This document shows, one piece after another, positions 1-7,602 of a stretch of DNA of 19,947 bases. Both the position numbers and the translations under genes were made by a program. Positions within the stretch are counted from its first letter, which is position 1; each line of letters starts with the position of its first letter. The notes beneath the pieces were generated by a model, which did no database searches, was not told where the DNA came from, and worked only from the letters and a program-made list of their open reading frames with translations. The stretch is from VGWF01 sp964423465 (lineage in GTDB: Bacteria > Verrucomicrobiota > Kiritimatiellia > PWTM01), in the NCBI GenBank assembly GCA_964423465.1, contig CAYRFK010000073.1, positions 1 to 19,947 of the forward strand, given 5' to 3'.

Positions 1-1
1 A

Positions 2-3000
2 TCCGCGTTCGCCGATGCGCCGCCGCCGGCGGCGCCCGCGCCGCCTCCGGAACCGGCGGCGGCCCTGGTGCGCCGCGTCGAGGTGGCGGTCGAAGCGCCG
101 GATGTTGCGCAGCCGGAGCCCCGCAACGCGCGCATCGCGATGACGCTGTCGTTCAAGGCGGCGACGGCGACCAACCTGCTGGTCCTGCCCGCGCCCCGCG
201 TGCTGACCGGCGCCGACCTGGGGTCGTCGAACCTCCGGCTCGTTTCATCGGAGGCGGGCGTGATGCTGACGATCGACCGCGCGGGCGAGTACCGCATCTC
301 GGTGACCAATCTCGTGCCGGTGACGGAGAAGGACGGCGCGTGGCGCGTGGACCTGTGGCTGCCGGACAGCGTCGAGAACGGTGTGGCCCTGAAGCTGCCG
401 ACCGCCGGCTGGGAGGTCGAGTCGCCGCAGGCCGTGTGGCTGGAGAGCCGCGACGAGGGCGGGGGCATCGCCACGCGGCTGGTCGCGGGGCCCGCCAGCG
501 CGATGACCGTCACGTGGCGGCCGCGGCAGCGGAAGACGGAGACCGAAAAGGCCGTCTTCTTCGCCGAGATCAACACCTGCGCGCTGCTCCAGCCGGGGCT
601 GGCGGGCATCACGCACTCGATCCGCTACCAGATCGCGCAGGGCGAGTTGCAGGCGTTGCAGCTCAAGATGCCCGAGGGCGTCAGCGTGACGGCGGTCACG
701 GGTGCCGGCCTCGGCACGTGGCGGTTCGATCCGGCGACGCGCATCGTCGACGCGCTGCTCGAGAAGCCGGCAGCCGGGTCCTGCACGCTCACCGTCATCG
801 CGCAGCGTGCGTTCGAGGGGCTGCCCTACGAGGCCGACCTGCGCGAGCCGGAGATTATCGGCGCGGCGCGCCAGCGCGGAACGCTCGCGGTGGCGGCGAC
901 GCCGGAGGTCCAGGTTTCGCCCGGGGAGACGCCGGGGATGAGCGTGATGAACGTGTCCGACTTCCCGGCCGACGTTGCGCAGGCCGCGCTCAAGGGGGCC
1001 GCGCCGGGCAACGCGCCGGAGGTCAAGCGGGCCTACCGGTATCACCAGCTCCCCGCGTCGGCGAAGGTGTCGGCCGTGCGCGTGCTGGCGGAGGTCCGCG
1101 TGACGGAGGAGGCACAGGTGGATGTGTCCGACGAGCGCGTCGTGCTGACCTCGAAGCTCGCAGTGCAGATCTCCCGCGCCGGGCTGTTCTCGGTGAAGGT
1201 TGCAGTGCCGGAGGGATTCGACGTTGACTCGCTCACCGGCAAGGATGTCAGCCACTGGGACGAGATCCGCGACGGCGCCGTGCGAGGTGTGATGGTGAAC
1301 TTTTCGCGCCAGGTGCTGGGCGACACCGCGCTGAACCTCGTCCTCAGCCGCGCCGAGAAGCGCGTCGAGCCCGAGCTGCGCGTGCCGCGCCTGGCGGTCG
1401 ACGGCTCTGCGAAGCACGCGGGCACGCTCGTCGTCAGCGGCGAGCGCGGGCTGCGGTTCGTGACGGCCTCGCGCGACGGCGTGACGGAGGTCAACCCGCG
1501 CGATCTGGGCATCCAGCAGCCCGGCTGCGCGGCGTTCCGGCTGCTGCGGCCCGACTGGACGGTGACGCTCAAGACCGAGGTGCTGCAGCCCGTGGTCAAG
1601 AGCGACCTCGTCCACCGCGTCGACGTCTCCGAGGGCTTGATGCGCGTCCGCGCGCATGTCCGCTACGGCATCGAGCACGCTGGCGTGAAGCTCTTCAAGC
1701 TGCAGGCGCCGCGCCCCGGGCTGCCGCTGATGATCGCGGGTCGCAACATCGCGCGGGTGCAGGAGACCGATGCCGCGAAGGGCCTGTGGGAGGTCGAGTT
1801 GCACGGAAAGATCGAGACCGACTACGCGCTCGACGTGACGTTCCAGGACGCGTTCGACCCGTCGACGAACGGCGTGGCCGTACTGCCGCTGCGCGCCGTG
1901 GGCGTCGACGCGGAGAAGGCGTGGATCGTAATCTTCGCGGGTGGCCGGCTGCAGGTGAAGCCCGGCGACGTGCCGCCGGGGCTGCGCGCCGAGGATCCGC
2001 GCGGGATCCCGGCGTCGTTCGGGGCGGGGGATCTGTCCGGCGCGGTGCTGTGCTACCGGGCGACCGACCTGTCGTCACCGCTGCCGCTCTCGATCCAGCG
2101 CCACGCGGCGGCGGAGGTGCTGCCCGGCCGGGTGCGATCGGCGCGGCTGACGTCGGTCGTGTCCGACGACGGCCAGATGGTGACGCGCGCGGTGCTGTCG
2201 CTCGATCCCGGCACGCTGCGCTTCCTCGAGATGACCGTGCCCGAGGGCGGCGAGGTGTGGAGCGTGTTCCTCAACGGCCGCGCGGCGTCGCCGCTCTTCG
2301 AGAACGGCCGGCACATGATTCCGCTCGAGCGCGGCGGAACCGGGGCGGCGACGGTTGACGTGATCTACGGCCACCGTGGCGGCGCCGGCGGCCTGTGGGC
2401 GCGGCGCGAGGTCCGTGGGCCGGCGTTCAACCTGCCGCTGGCGGACATCGAGTGGGAGCTCTACCTGCCGCCGCAGTACCGCTACCTGGACTTCGGCGGG
2501 ACGCTGGTCCCGACGCCGGGCGGCACGGTCGAGGCGGTCGCGTTCCGGCCCGAGGATTATGACCGGATGAACAAGAAGCTGATCGCCGACAACAACGGCA
2601 TGGCCGTGCAGGTGCTCGAGCAGGGCGCCGAGCTGTGGCGCAACGGGCAGACGGTCGAGGCCCGGCAGGCGTTCGAGGCGGCCGTCGCCTACTCGCAGGG
2701 CCAGCAGGATCTCAACGAGGACGCGCGGATTCAGTTCCGCAACCTCGCCAAACAGCAGGCGGTGGTCGTGCTCGCCAACCGCCGCAACGCGCTCAAGGCC
2801 GCGAACAACGCGGTCGACGAGTCCGGCCGCGAGCAGTTGCGCGGGTTCAACGACGGCAACTGGAGCGCCGACTACGCACGCAAGATCGAGGCCAGCCTCG
2901 GCGCGAAGGAAAGCGAGAGCCTGGGGCTTGTCGCCGAGAAGCTGATCGAGCAGCAACAGGCCGCCGGCGCCGAGATCCGGCCGATCCGCATCACGGTGCC

Positions 3001-3193
3001 CGTGCAGGGCCGCCGGCTCGTCTTCCGCCGCGACCTCCAGATCAAGCCCGGCGCCGAGATGCTCGTGACGTTCCGCGCCGCCGGCGGCCCGTGGAGCGGG
3101 GCCATGGCCTCCGCAGCGATCCTCGCCGCCCTGGCCGCCCTTCTCGCCCTTGGCGCGCGTCTCTGGTTCGGTCCCTCGCGGAAGACGGTGTGA
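2..3193 (+). CDS. Large envelope protein of unknown function, 5' end outside window
   Basis: The reading frame is open from the first bases, so the gene begins upstream; about 1063 residues are visible. I do not recognise the family. The visible start is a Pro/Ala-rich linker (residues about 1-22). A GTG at 68 is only an internal codon, because the open frame continues before it. The next roughly 830 residues look like repeated beta-rich modules with alternating charged and hydrophobic strands and many Gly/Pro turns. Residues about 860-960 are predicted helical and resemble one or two TPR-like hairpins (AELWRNGQTVEARQAFEAA). A hydrophobic segment near the end (AAILAALAALLALGARLWF) is followed by a short basic tail. 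By the positive-inside rule the bulk should lie outside the cytoplasm, and any signal peptide must be upstream. The downstream lipoprotein gene follows after 74 bases and could be co-transcribed. The coding call is secure; function is unknown. Confidence 0.88.
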   Translation, partial: SAFADAPPPAAPAPPPEPAAALVRRVEVAVEAPDVAQPEPRNARIAMTLSFKAATATNLLVLPAPRVLTGADLGSSNLRLVSSEAGVMLTIDRAGEYRISVTNLVPVTEKDGAWRVDLWLPDSVENGVALKLPTAGWEVESPQAVWLESRDEGGGIATRLVAGPASAMTVTWRPRQRKTETEKAVFFAEINTCALLQPGLAGITHSIRYQIAQGELQALQLKMPEGVSVTAVTGAGLGTWRFDPATRIVDALLEKPAAGSCTLTVIAQRAFEGLPYEADLREPEIIGAARQRGTLAVAATPEVQVSPGETPGMSVMNVSDFPADVAQAALKGAAPGNAPEVKRAYRYHQLPASAKVSAVRVLAEVRVTEEAQVDVSDERVVLTSKLAVQISRAGLFSVKVAVPEGFDVDSLTGKDVSHWDEIRDGAVRGVMVNFSRQVLGDTALNLVLSRAEKRVEPELRVPRLAVDGSAKHAGTLVVSGERGLRFVTASRDGVTEVNPRDLGIQQPGCAAFRLLRPDWTVTLKTEVLQPVVKSDLVHRVDVSEGLMRVRAHVRYGIEHAGVKLFKLQAPRPGLPLMIAGRNIARVQETDAAKGLWEVELHGKIETDYALDVTFQDAFDPSTNGVAVLPLRAVGVDAEKAWIVIFAGGRLQVKPGDVPPGLRAEDPRGIPASFGAGDLSGAVLCYRATDLSSPLPLSIQRHAAAEVLPGRVRSARLTSVVSDDGQMVTRAVLSLDPGTLRFLEMTVPEGGEVWSVFLNGRAASPLFENGRHMIPLERGGTGAATVDVIYGHRGGAGGLWARREVRGPAFNLPLADIEWELYLPPQYRYLDFGGTLVPTPGGTVEAVAFRPEDYDRMNKKLIADNNGMAVQVLEQGAELWRNGQTVEARQAFEAAVAYSQGQQDLNEDARIQFRNLAKQQAVVVLANRRNALKAANNAVDESGREQLRGFNDGNWSADYARKIEASLGAKESESLGLVAEKLIEQQQAAGAEIRPIRITVPVQGRRLVFRRDLQIKPGAEMLVTFRAAGGPWSGAMASAAILAALAALLALGARLWFGPSRKTV

Positions 3194-3267
3194 GGCACAG
3201 GCCAGCCGGCCCATCGGGCTTGCGCCGTCGCGGCGTCCGGTGCAGTCTCGGCGCGGGAGATCTCTAC

Positions 3268-3597
3268 ATGAGGACCATGATCCGATGGCTGGCCGGCGTG
3301 CTTCTGGTTGTGGCGGCCGGGTGCGGAATGGGGCCCCGGGGGCCTTTCTGCCAGAGTTGTGCGATGCCGATGGACCGGCCGGAACTGCTCGGCACGGAGG
3401 CCGGCGGGGCGCCGTCGATGGAGTACTGCATCCACTGCTACGACCGCGGGCAGTTCACCGCGCCGCGCATCACGATGGAGCAGATGCTCGAGAAATGTGT
3501 CAAGGAGATGGTCGGGCAGAAGATCATGTCCGAGCCGGCCGCCCGCGAGCTGATGGCGAAACACCTGCCGCAGCTGAAGCGCTGGAAGAAGAGCTGA
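3268..3597 (+). CDS. Small lipoprotein with a putative zinc-ribbon domain
   Basis: A 109-residue protein. Residues 1-18 form a basic then hydrophobic leader ending in VVAAGC, which fits a lipobox with Cys19 as the lipidated residue. The mature part carries two CxxC pairs, FCQSCAMPM (Cys28, Cys31) and YCIHCYD (Cys54, Cys57). The layout CxSCxMP...GTE...YCxxCY...GxFT...TxEQM matches, from memory, the family called putative zinc ribbon (PF12674), whose members are usually small cytoplasmic proteins. The C-terminal third is helical and Lys-rich. I chose the ATG at 3268 because it gives a complete signal sequence and has a GGGAGA-like site about 8 bases upstream; the frame is open further upstream but without signal-like sequence. 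It ends 9 bases before the stop of the convergent L,D-transpeptidase gene. Role unknown; zinc binding is inferred from the cysteines. Confidence 0.82.
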   Translation: MRTMIRWLAGVLLVVAAGCGMGPRGPFCQSCAMPMDRPELLGTEAGGAPSMEYCIHCYDRGQFTAPRITMEQMLEKCVKEMVGQKIMSEPAARELMAKHLPQLKRWKKS

Positions 3598-3606
3598 CCC
3601 GGGACG

Positions 3607-4359
3607 TCAGTCCTGCACCGTGACCAGTGTTCCGGACGGCGCCAAGGCGAAGACCTGCACGACCTCCTCGTTGAGCATGCGTACGCATCCGAGGCTCGCC
3701 TGCGTGCCGATGCTCTCGGGCCGGATCGTGCCGTGGATGCCGAACCCGCGGATGCTCCAAGCCAGCCAGTGCGTGCCGAGTTCGTGCTCGGGGTCGCCGT
3801 AGGGAATGGGCTTGTTGTCGGCCGGCCGCCACCATGTCGGCTTCTCGACGCGGTCCGTGATGGTGAACTCCCCGACCGGTGTACGGTTGTCGCGCCCGGT
3901 GGCGACGCGGAATTCACGAAAGAACTTCCCGTCGCGGAACACGGTCAGCACGTTGTCCGACTTGTCGACGTGCAGCGAGATCGTCCCGGCCGGGATCAGG
4001 AGCGTCCGCCCGACGGAGATCGTATCGCGCGTCATGCCGTTGCAGGCCCGGAGCAGTTCGACGGTGACGCCGTGCTGCTTGGCGATGCGGGCCAGCGAAT
4101 CGCCGCTTCTTACGACATAGGCGGTCTTGCCGTCGGTCGAACGCGGGTCGAGAAGGAGGGCGTGGTTGACGGGACCAAGTTCGGCGCGAAGGATCTGCCG
4201 CTGGGCATCGGTGCGCGCGAGGTCAAGGGCATTGGCCAGCTGCCGCTGCCGGGAGGCCAGGGCGCGGAGATCGTCCGCGGGTGTTTCCACGCCGCGCGCC
4301 GCCGCGAGGGCCATCACCGCCGCGGGGACCACCAGCCGAAGGATGGATCGTCGATTCAT
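3607..4359 (-). CDS. Secreted LysM-containing L,D-transpeptidase (YkuD family)
   Basis: A 250-residue protein. Residues 1-21 (MNRRSILRLVVPAAVMALAA) form a Sec signal peptide. A LysM peptidoglycan-binding module spans about 80-123 (YVVRSGDSLARIAKQHGV...VGRTLLIP). A YkuD catalytic domain spans about 127-248, with His209 in GIHGT and the nucleophile Cys225 in SLGCVRM. Enzymes of this family make 3-3 peptide crosslinks in peptidoglycan or attach proteins to it, acting in the periplasm. The frame extends 22 codons upstream, but the ATG at 4359 is the better start: the signal peptide begins there and GGAG lies 7 bases before it. Convergent with the zinc-ribbon lipoprotein and divergent from the pseudopilin gene, so it appears to be a single-gene unit. 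Which crosslink or anchoring reaction it performs cannot be told from sequence. Confidence 0.93.
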   Translation of the reverse strand: MNRRSILRLVVPAAVMALAAARGVETPADDLRALASRQRQLANALDLARTDAQRQILRAELGPVNHALLLDPRSTDGKTAYVVRSGDSLARIAKQHGVTVELLRACNGMTRDTISVGRTLLIPAGTISLHVDKSDNVLTVFRDGKFFREFRVATGRDNRTPVGEFTITDRVEKPTWWRPADNKPIPYGDPEHELGTHWLAWSIRGFGIHGTIRPESIGTQASLGCVRMLNEEVVQVFALAPSGTLVTVQD

Positions 4360-4489
4360 GCGTGACTCCGAGGACGGAAAGTGCGAAGTGTGGCACGGGG
4401 CCGCCCGGCGCGGCAAGCCCGGCATTCAGCCCGGCATTCATGCCGCCATACGCCGCGAATCTCGGGGATGAAGAGATGTCGGAAACAGC

Positions 4490-4518
4490 TTGACCCACAG
4501 GGCTTCCAGCGGCATCCT
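4490..4518 (+). promoter_or_regulatory. Candidate sigma70-type promoter for the pseudopilin gene
   Basis: TTGACC at 4490-4495 and CATCCT at 4513-4518 are separated by 17 bases. The -35 matches consensus at 5 of 6 positions, the -10 at only 3 of 6. It lies about 70 bases before the ATG in a 230-base divergent intergenic region (4360-4589) that otherwise shows only a short duplicated GGCATTCA motif near 4421-4444. Weak call. Confidence 0.3.
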
Positions 4519-4589
4519 AGGTGCAAATGGCGTTGGAAGAGGCGCGGCTTGCCGGAGTGTCCGGCGGGCATCATCGAAAGGAATCGGAC

Positions 4590-5282
4590 ATGAAGGCAAT
4601 GTGGCGCAGGATTCGGCGCGGATTCACCTTGGTCGAGATGCTCGTGGTTATTGCGATCATCGGCATCCTCATGGGCATGCTGGTTCCCACGATCAGCAGT
4701 GCGATTCTGAAGGCCCAGCTTACCGGGTCGATGAACAACGGCAAGCAGATCATCACCTCGTTTCTTGTTCAGGAGAGCGGAAGCCTCTATACGCGGTCTC
4801 TGTCCTATCCCAAGTACGGAGCGACGACCGTCGTGTCCAACAATGTGTTCAAGGATTGCGCCGACTTCTTCGTGAACTTGGTCACGTCCGAAACCCTGTC
4901 CGTACAGGGCTCGTTCTTCGCGGCGCCGGGCGTGATCCCCAGTGACTCGGTCCGCGGCGGCTCGTTCACGGGTACGAATCATGCGTGGCGCATGGTCGCG
5001 GACGTTTCGGAGAGCTATCCCGAGACGGCGCCGATTCTCTGGACCAAGAACCTCTCCATGAGCACCATCGGCGAGCCGATGACACCCCGCCCTGGCACCG
5101 GGCTCGCCGACAAGATCGAAGACATGAAGCCGTACGGCACCAAGGGCTTCGTGGTCATCTACAAGGGCGCGGCCGGGATGAAGCTCACCGGCAACGACCT
5201 GAAGTTCGTCGCCTTCACCAACGCCTTTGCGCGCGGCGCGATCGATGGAAGCATCCTGACCAATCGCGTGCTGGCTCCGTAA
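4590..5282 (+). CDS. Orphan type II secretion/type IV pilin-like pseudopilin
   Basis: A 230-residue protein with a class III prepilin signal: a short basic leader (MKAMWRRIRRG), then FTLVEMLVVIAIIGILMGM. Prepilin peptidase should cut between Gly11 and Phe12, leaving N-methylated Phe with the conserved Glu at +5 (Glu16). The hydrophobic helix continues to about residue 33. The remainder is a globular domain that I cannot place in a named pilin class. The start is set by AAAGGA about 7 bases before the ATG at 4590; an in-frame ATG at 4521 would put 23 extra residues before the leader and is rejected. No prepilin peptidase, ATPase or secretin genes are nearby, so the assembly machinery must be elsewhere. 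Orphan pseudopilins of this type are abundant in PVC genomes. Base composition is visibly less GC-rich than that of its neighbours. The gene has its own strong terminator. Confidence 0.9.
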   Translation: MKAMWRRIRRGFTLVEMLVVIAIIGILMGMLVPTISSAILKAQLTGSMNNGKQIITSFLVQESGSLYTRSLSYPKYGATTVVSNNVFKDCADFFVNLVTSETLSVQGSFFAAPGVIPSDSVRGGSFTGTNHAWRMVADVSESYPETAPILWTKNLSMSTIGEPMTPRPGTGLADKIEDMKPYGTKGFVVIYKGAAGMKLTGNDLKFVAFTNAFARGAIDGSILTNRVLAP

Positions 5283-5293
5283 GGAAGTCACAA

Positions 5294-5341
5294 CGCCAAG
5301 GCAAAACGCCCCGCCATCCGGCGGGGCGTTTTGCTTTGGCG
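5294..5341. terminator. Strong hairpin terminator between convergent pseudopilin and feoB genes
   Basis: GCAAAACGCCCCGCC (5301-5315) and its exact reverse complement (5320-5334) enclose the loop ATCC. The stem extends outward to 5294/5341 with one G-T wobble, giving about 22 pairs. The arms contain AAAA and TTTT, so a T-run ends the core stem on both strands. It begins 11 bases after the pseudopilin stop and 91 bases beyond the feoB stop, so it probably works in both directions. Confidence 0.9.
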
Positions 5342-5431
5342 CGGGGATTGCGCGCGAGAAGCCACCCGAGAATCGGCAGGGGGGGAGGGCGTTTGGTCGA
5401 AGGTTCAGCAGCCGCGGAAGAACCGGAGGGC

Positions 5432-7339
5432 CTACAGCCCCAACAACCGGCCGGCCTGAAAGGCCAGCAGTGTCAGGACGCAGGCGACGGCGGTGAGAAC
5501 GCCGAACTGGAGGACCGCCCATTTCCAGGAACCGCTTTCACGGCGGGTCACGGCCACGGTGGCCATGCAGGGCGTCCCGACCAGCATGAAGAGCATCATG
5601 CAGAATCCTTGGAGGGGCGTGTAGGCCTTCTGGAGACGCGCCCGGAGCGACGCGATGTCGGCGTCGGTGCTGCCGACGGCGAACACGATGCCAAGCTGCG
5701 CGACGAAGACCTCCTTGGCCGCAAATGCCCCGATCATGGCCGTTCCGACGCGCCAGTCGAACCCCATCGGCTTCAGGGCCGGCTCGATGAAGTGTCCGAT
5801 CCTCCCGGCGGTCGAATGCGTCAGCGCGGCCGACCGGGCGTCGTCGGCGGACAGTCCGGCCGCGGCGGATTCCGGCAGGCGGGGGAATGTCGTCAGGGCC
5901 CAGAGTACCACCGAGATGGCCAGGATCACCGTGCCGGCCTTGCGGAGGTACATCCATCCCCGCTCCACCATGTGCGTGACGACGCCGCGGGCGGTCGGCG
6001 CGCGGTACGGCGGAAGCTCCATGACGAGCGGTTCCGCCTCGCCCCGGAAGACGGTTCGCCGGAGAGTCATCGCCCCGACGACGGCCAGTCCGATGCCAAT
6101 CAGGTAGAGCATCCAGAGGATGGGGGCGCGGGCCGGCTCGGGGAAGAAGGCAGGGATGAGCAGTGTGTAGATCGGCAGGCGCGCGCCGCAGGACATGAGG
6201 GGGAGGACGAGCATCGTCGTCAGCCGGTCCCGCCGCGACTCCAGCGTCCGCGTGGCCAGGATGGCGGGCACGGTGCATCCGAATCCGACCAGCAGCGGGA
6301 TGAAGCTGCGTCCATGGAGGCCGATTCGCTGCATCAGCCGGTCCATCAGGAACGCCGCCCGCGCCATGTAGCCCGAGTCCTCGAGGATCGAGATCGAGGC
6401 GAACAGCAGCACGATGTTCGGCAGGAAGGCGACCACCCCGCCGACGCCGCCGAAGATGCCGTCGGTCACAAGGGACAGCAGGATCTCCGCNNNNNNNNNN
6501 NNNNNNNNNNNNNNNNNNNNNNNNNNNNNNNNNNNNNNNNNNNNNNNNNNNNNNNNNNNNNNNNNNNNNNNNNNNNNNNNNNNNNNNNNNATGAGCATCT
6601 CGGGCACATCCCCGCCGATGGCCTGGAGGTGTTTCTGCCGTGCGTCGAGCTCCGCCGCAAATGCCGGCGCGGCGAACCGGGCGCGGAGATCGCGGTCGTT
6701 CTCAAGAAGCTTCAAGGCGATCCATCGCTCCCGCCCGCCGGTCTCCGTGCCCGCATGCGTCCGGAGGGCGGTGGCCACGGCGTCGATGGCGGGCTCGATA
6801 TCCGGTCCGTAATGAATCGTCACCCCGCGCGGCGGGGCGGCGGCGGTGGCAGCGTCGACCATTGCATCGCACAGTTCGCGGATGCCCTGTCCCTTGTGCC
6901 CGATCGTCGTCACGATCGGCGCTCCCAGCAGCGTGGACAGGCGGGGCAGGTCGAACTCGAGGCCCCGGGCGCGGGCCAGATCGCTCATGTTGAACGCAAG
7001 CACGAGCGGAAGCCCGAGTTCCATGATCTGGACCGCGAGATAGAGATTCCGCTCCAGGTTGGATGCGTCGATGACATGCACGACCAGGTCCGGCGGCTCG
7101 TCCGCCAGGTGGTGGCGCGCCACCCGCTCCTCCTCGGTGTAGGACGTCAGGCTGTAGGTGCCGGGCAGGTCTGTGACGATGATCTCGAAGTCCCGGTGGC
7201 GCAGCACGCCCTCCCGGGCCTCAACCGTCACCCCTGGGTAGTTCGCCACGTGCTGGCGCGAGCCCGTGAGCAGGTTGAAAAGCGTCGTCTTGCCGGCGTT
7301 CGGATTGCCCGCCAGCGCGACCCGGAGGCGCCGGCTCAT
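5432..7339 (-). CDS. feoB: Ferrous iron transporter FeoB, interrupted by an assembly gap
   Basis: Inner-membrane Fe(II) uptake protein. The N-terminal G domain shows G1 GNPNAGKTT (residues 11-19), G2 in GVTVE (about 36-40), G3 DLPG (57-60), G4 NMSD (117-120) and a G5-like region near 144-149. A helical linker runs to about residue 249, where 100 N interrupt the sequence. After the gap come typical FeoB membrane motifs: FGGVGGVVAFLPNI, EDSGYMARAAF, LVGFGCTVPAI, MSCGARLPIY, FAAKEVFVAQLG and GTPCMATVAVTRRE. Compared with full-length FeoB, the last part of the linker and the first membrane helix region are missing, so the true gap must exceed the 100 N shown. The frame continues far upstream of 7339, but MSRRLRVALAGNPNAGKTT is the natural start, and its ATG overlaps the feoA stop (ATGA). 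Third gene of dtxR-feoA-feoB. Identification is very sure; true length is unknown. Confidence 0.95.
   Translation of the reverse strand: MSRRLRVALAGNPNAGKTTLFNLLTGSRQHVANYPGVTVEAREGVLRHRDFEIIVTDLPGTYSLTSYTEEERVARHHLADEPPDLVVHVIDASNLERNLYLAVQIMELGLPLVLAFNMSDLARARGLEFDLPRLSTLLGAPIVTTIGHKGQGIRELCDAMVDAATAAAPPRGVTIHYGPDIEPAIDAVATALRTHAGTETGGRERWIALKLLENDRDLRARFAAPAFAAELDARQKHLQAIGGDVPEMLXXXXXXXXXXXXXXXXXXXXXXXXXXXXXXXXXXAEILLSLVTDGIFGGVGGVVAFLPNIVLLFASISILEDSGYMARAAFLMDRLMQRIGLHGRSFIPLLVGFGCTVPAILATRTLESRRDRLTTMLVLPLMSCGARLPIYTLLIPAFFPEPARAPILWMLYLIGIGLAVVGAMTLRRTVFRGEAEPLVMELPPYRAPTARGVVTHMVERGWMYLRKAGTVILAISVVLWALTTFPRLPESAAAGLSADDARSAALTHSTAGRIGHFIEPALKPMGFDWRVGTAMIGAFAAKEVFVAQLGIVFAVGSTDADIASLRARLQKAYTPLQGFCMMLFMLVGTPCMATVAVTRRESGSWKWAVLQFGVLTAVACVLTLLAFQAGRLLGL
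6491..6590. other. Assembly gap of 100 N inside feoB
   Basis: Exactly 100 N, the usual placeholder for a scaffold gap of unknown size. The flanks are the end of the FeoB G-domain linker and the GGVGG membrane segment. The frame is the same on both sides of 100 N, but that has a one in three chance and says nothing about the real length. Confidence 0.98.
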
Positions 7340-7602
7340 GACGGGCTCCACGGCTCGATATCCATCCGCTCGGCCATGCCGCGCCCGATCGCCAGGCGCA
7401 TGTGGCGAAGGGCCACGACCATCGGCCCGCGGCCCTCCTGGCGGATGACCCTCAGCCGGATGCCCGGCACAAGCCCCATCGCCGCCAGGCGCGCGCGCAG
7501 TTCGCGGCCGGCCCGGATGCCGGCCAGACGGACCTCGCGGCCCGAAACGCAGCTGGACAGGGCCGTCGCCCCGTGCGCCGCCGCAGTCTTCGTCGCCGTC
7601 AT
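7336..7602 (-). CDS. feoA: FeoA-type SH3-like ferrous iron transport protein
   Basis: An 88-residue protein, normal FeoA size. It shows the FeoA/SH3-like pattern: a hydrophobic LAGIRAGRELRARLAAMGLVPG, in which the GLxPG turn is characteristic, then strands IRLRVIRQEGRGPMVVALRHMRLAIGRGMAERM ending in the usual RLAIGRGMA-like segment. FeoA is a small cytoplasmic partner of FeoB needed for Fe(II) transport. The start at 7602 is chosen because its ATG overlaps the dtxR stop (ATGA), and the residues upstream in the same frame do not look like FeoA. Its own stop overlaps the feoB start in the same way. Both junctions suggest translational coupling. Confidence 0.9.
   Translation of the reverse strand: MTATKTAAAHGATALSSCVSGREVRLAGIRAGRELRARLAAMGLVPGIRLRVIRQEGRGPMVVALRHMRLAIGRGMAERMDIEPWSPS

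Noticed and set aside
245..1804. Long minus-strand open frame of about 519 codons opposite the large envelope protein
   Set aside because: Its translation is His/Arg/Gln/Pro-rich with no domain, typical of the antisense shadow of a high-GC gene; the plus-strand frame is the coherent protein.
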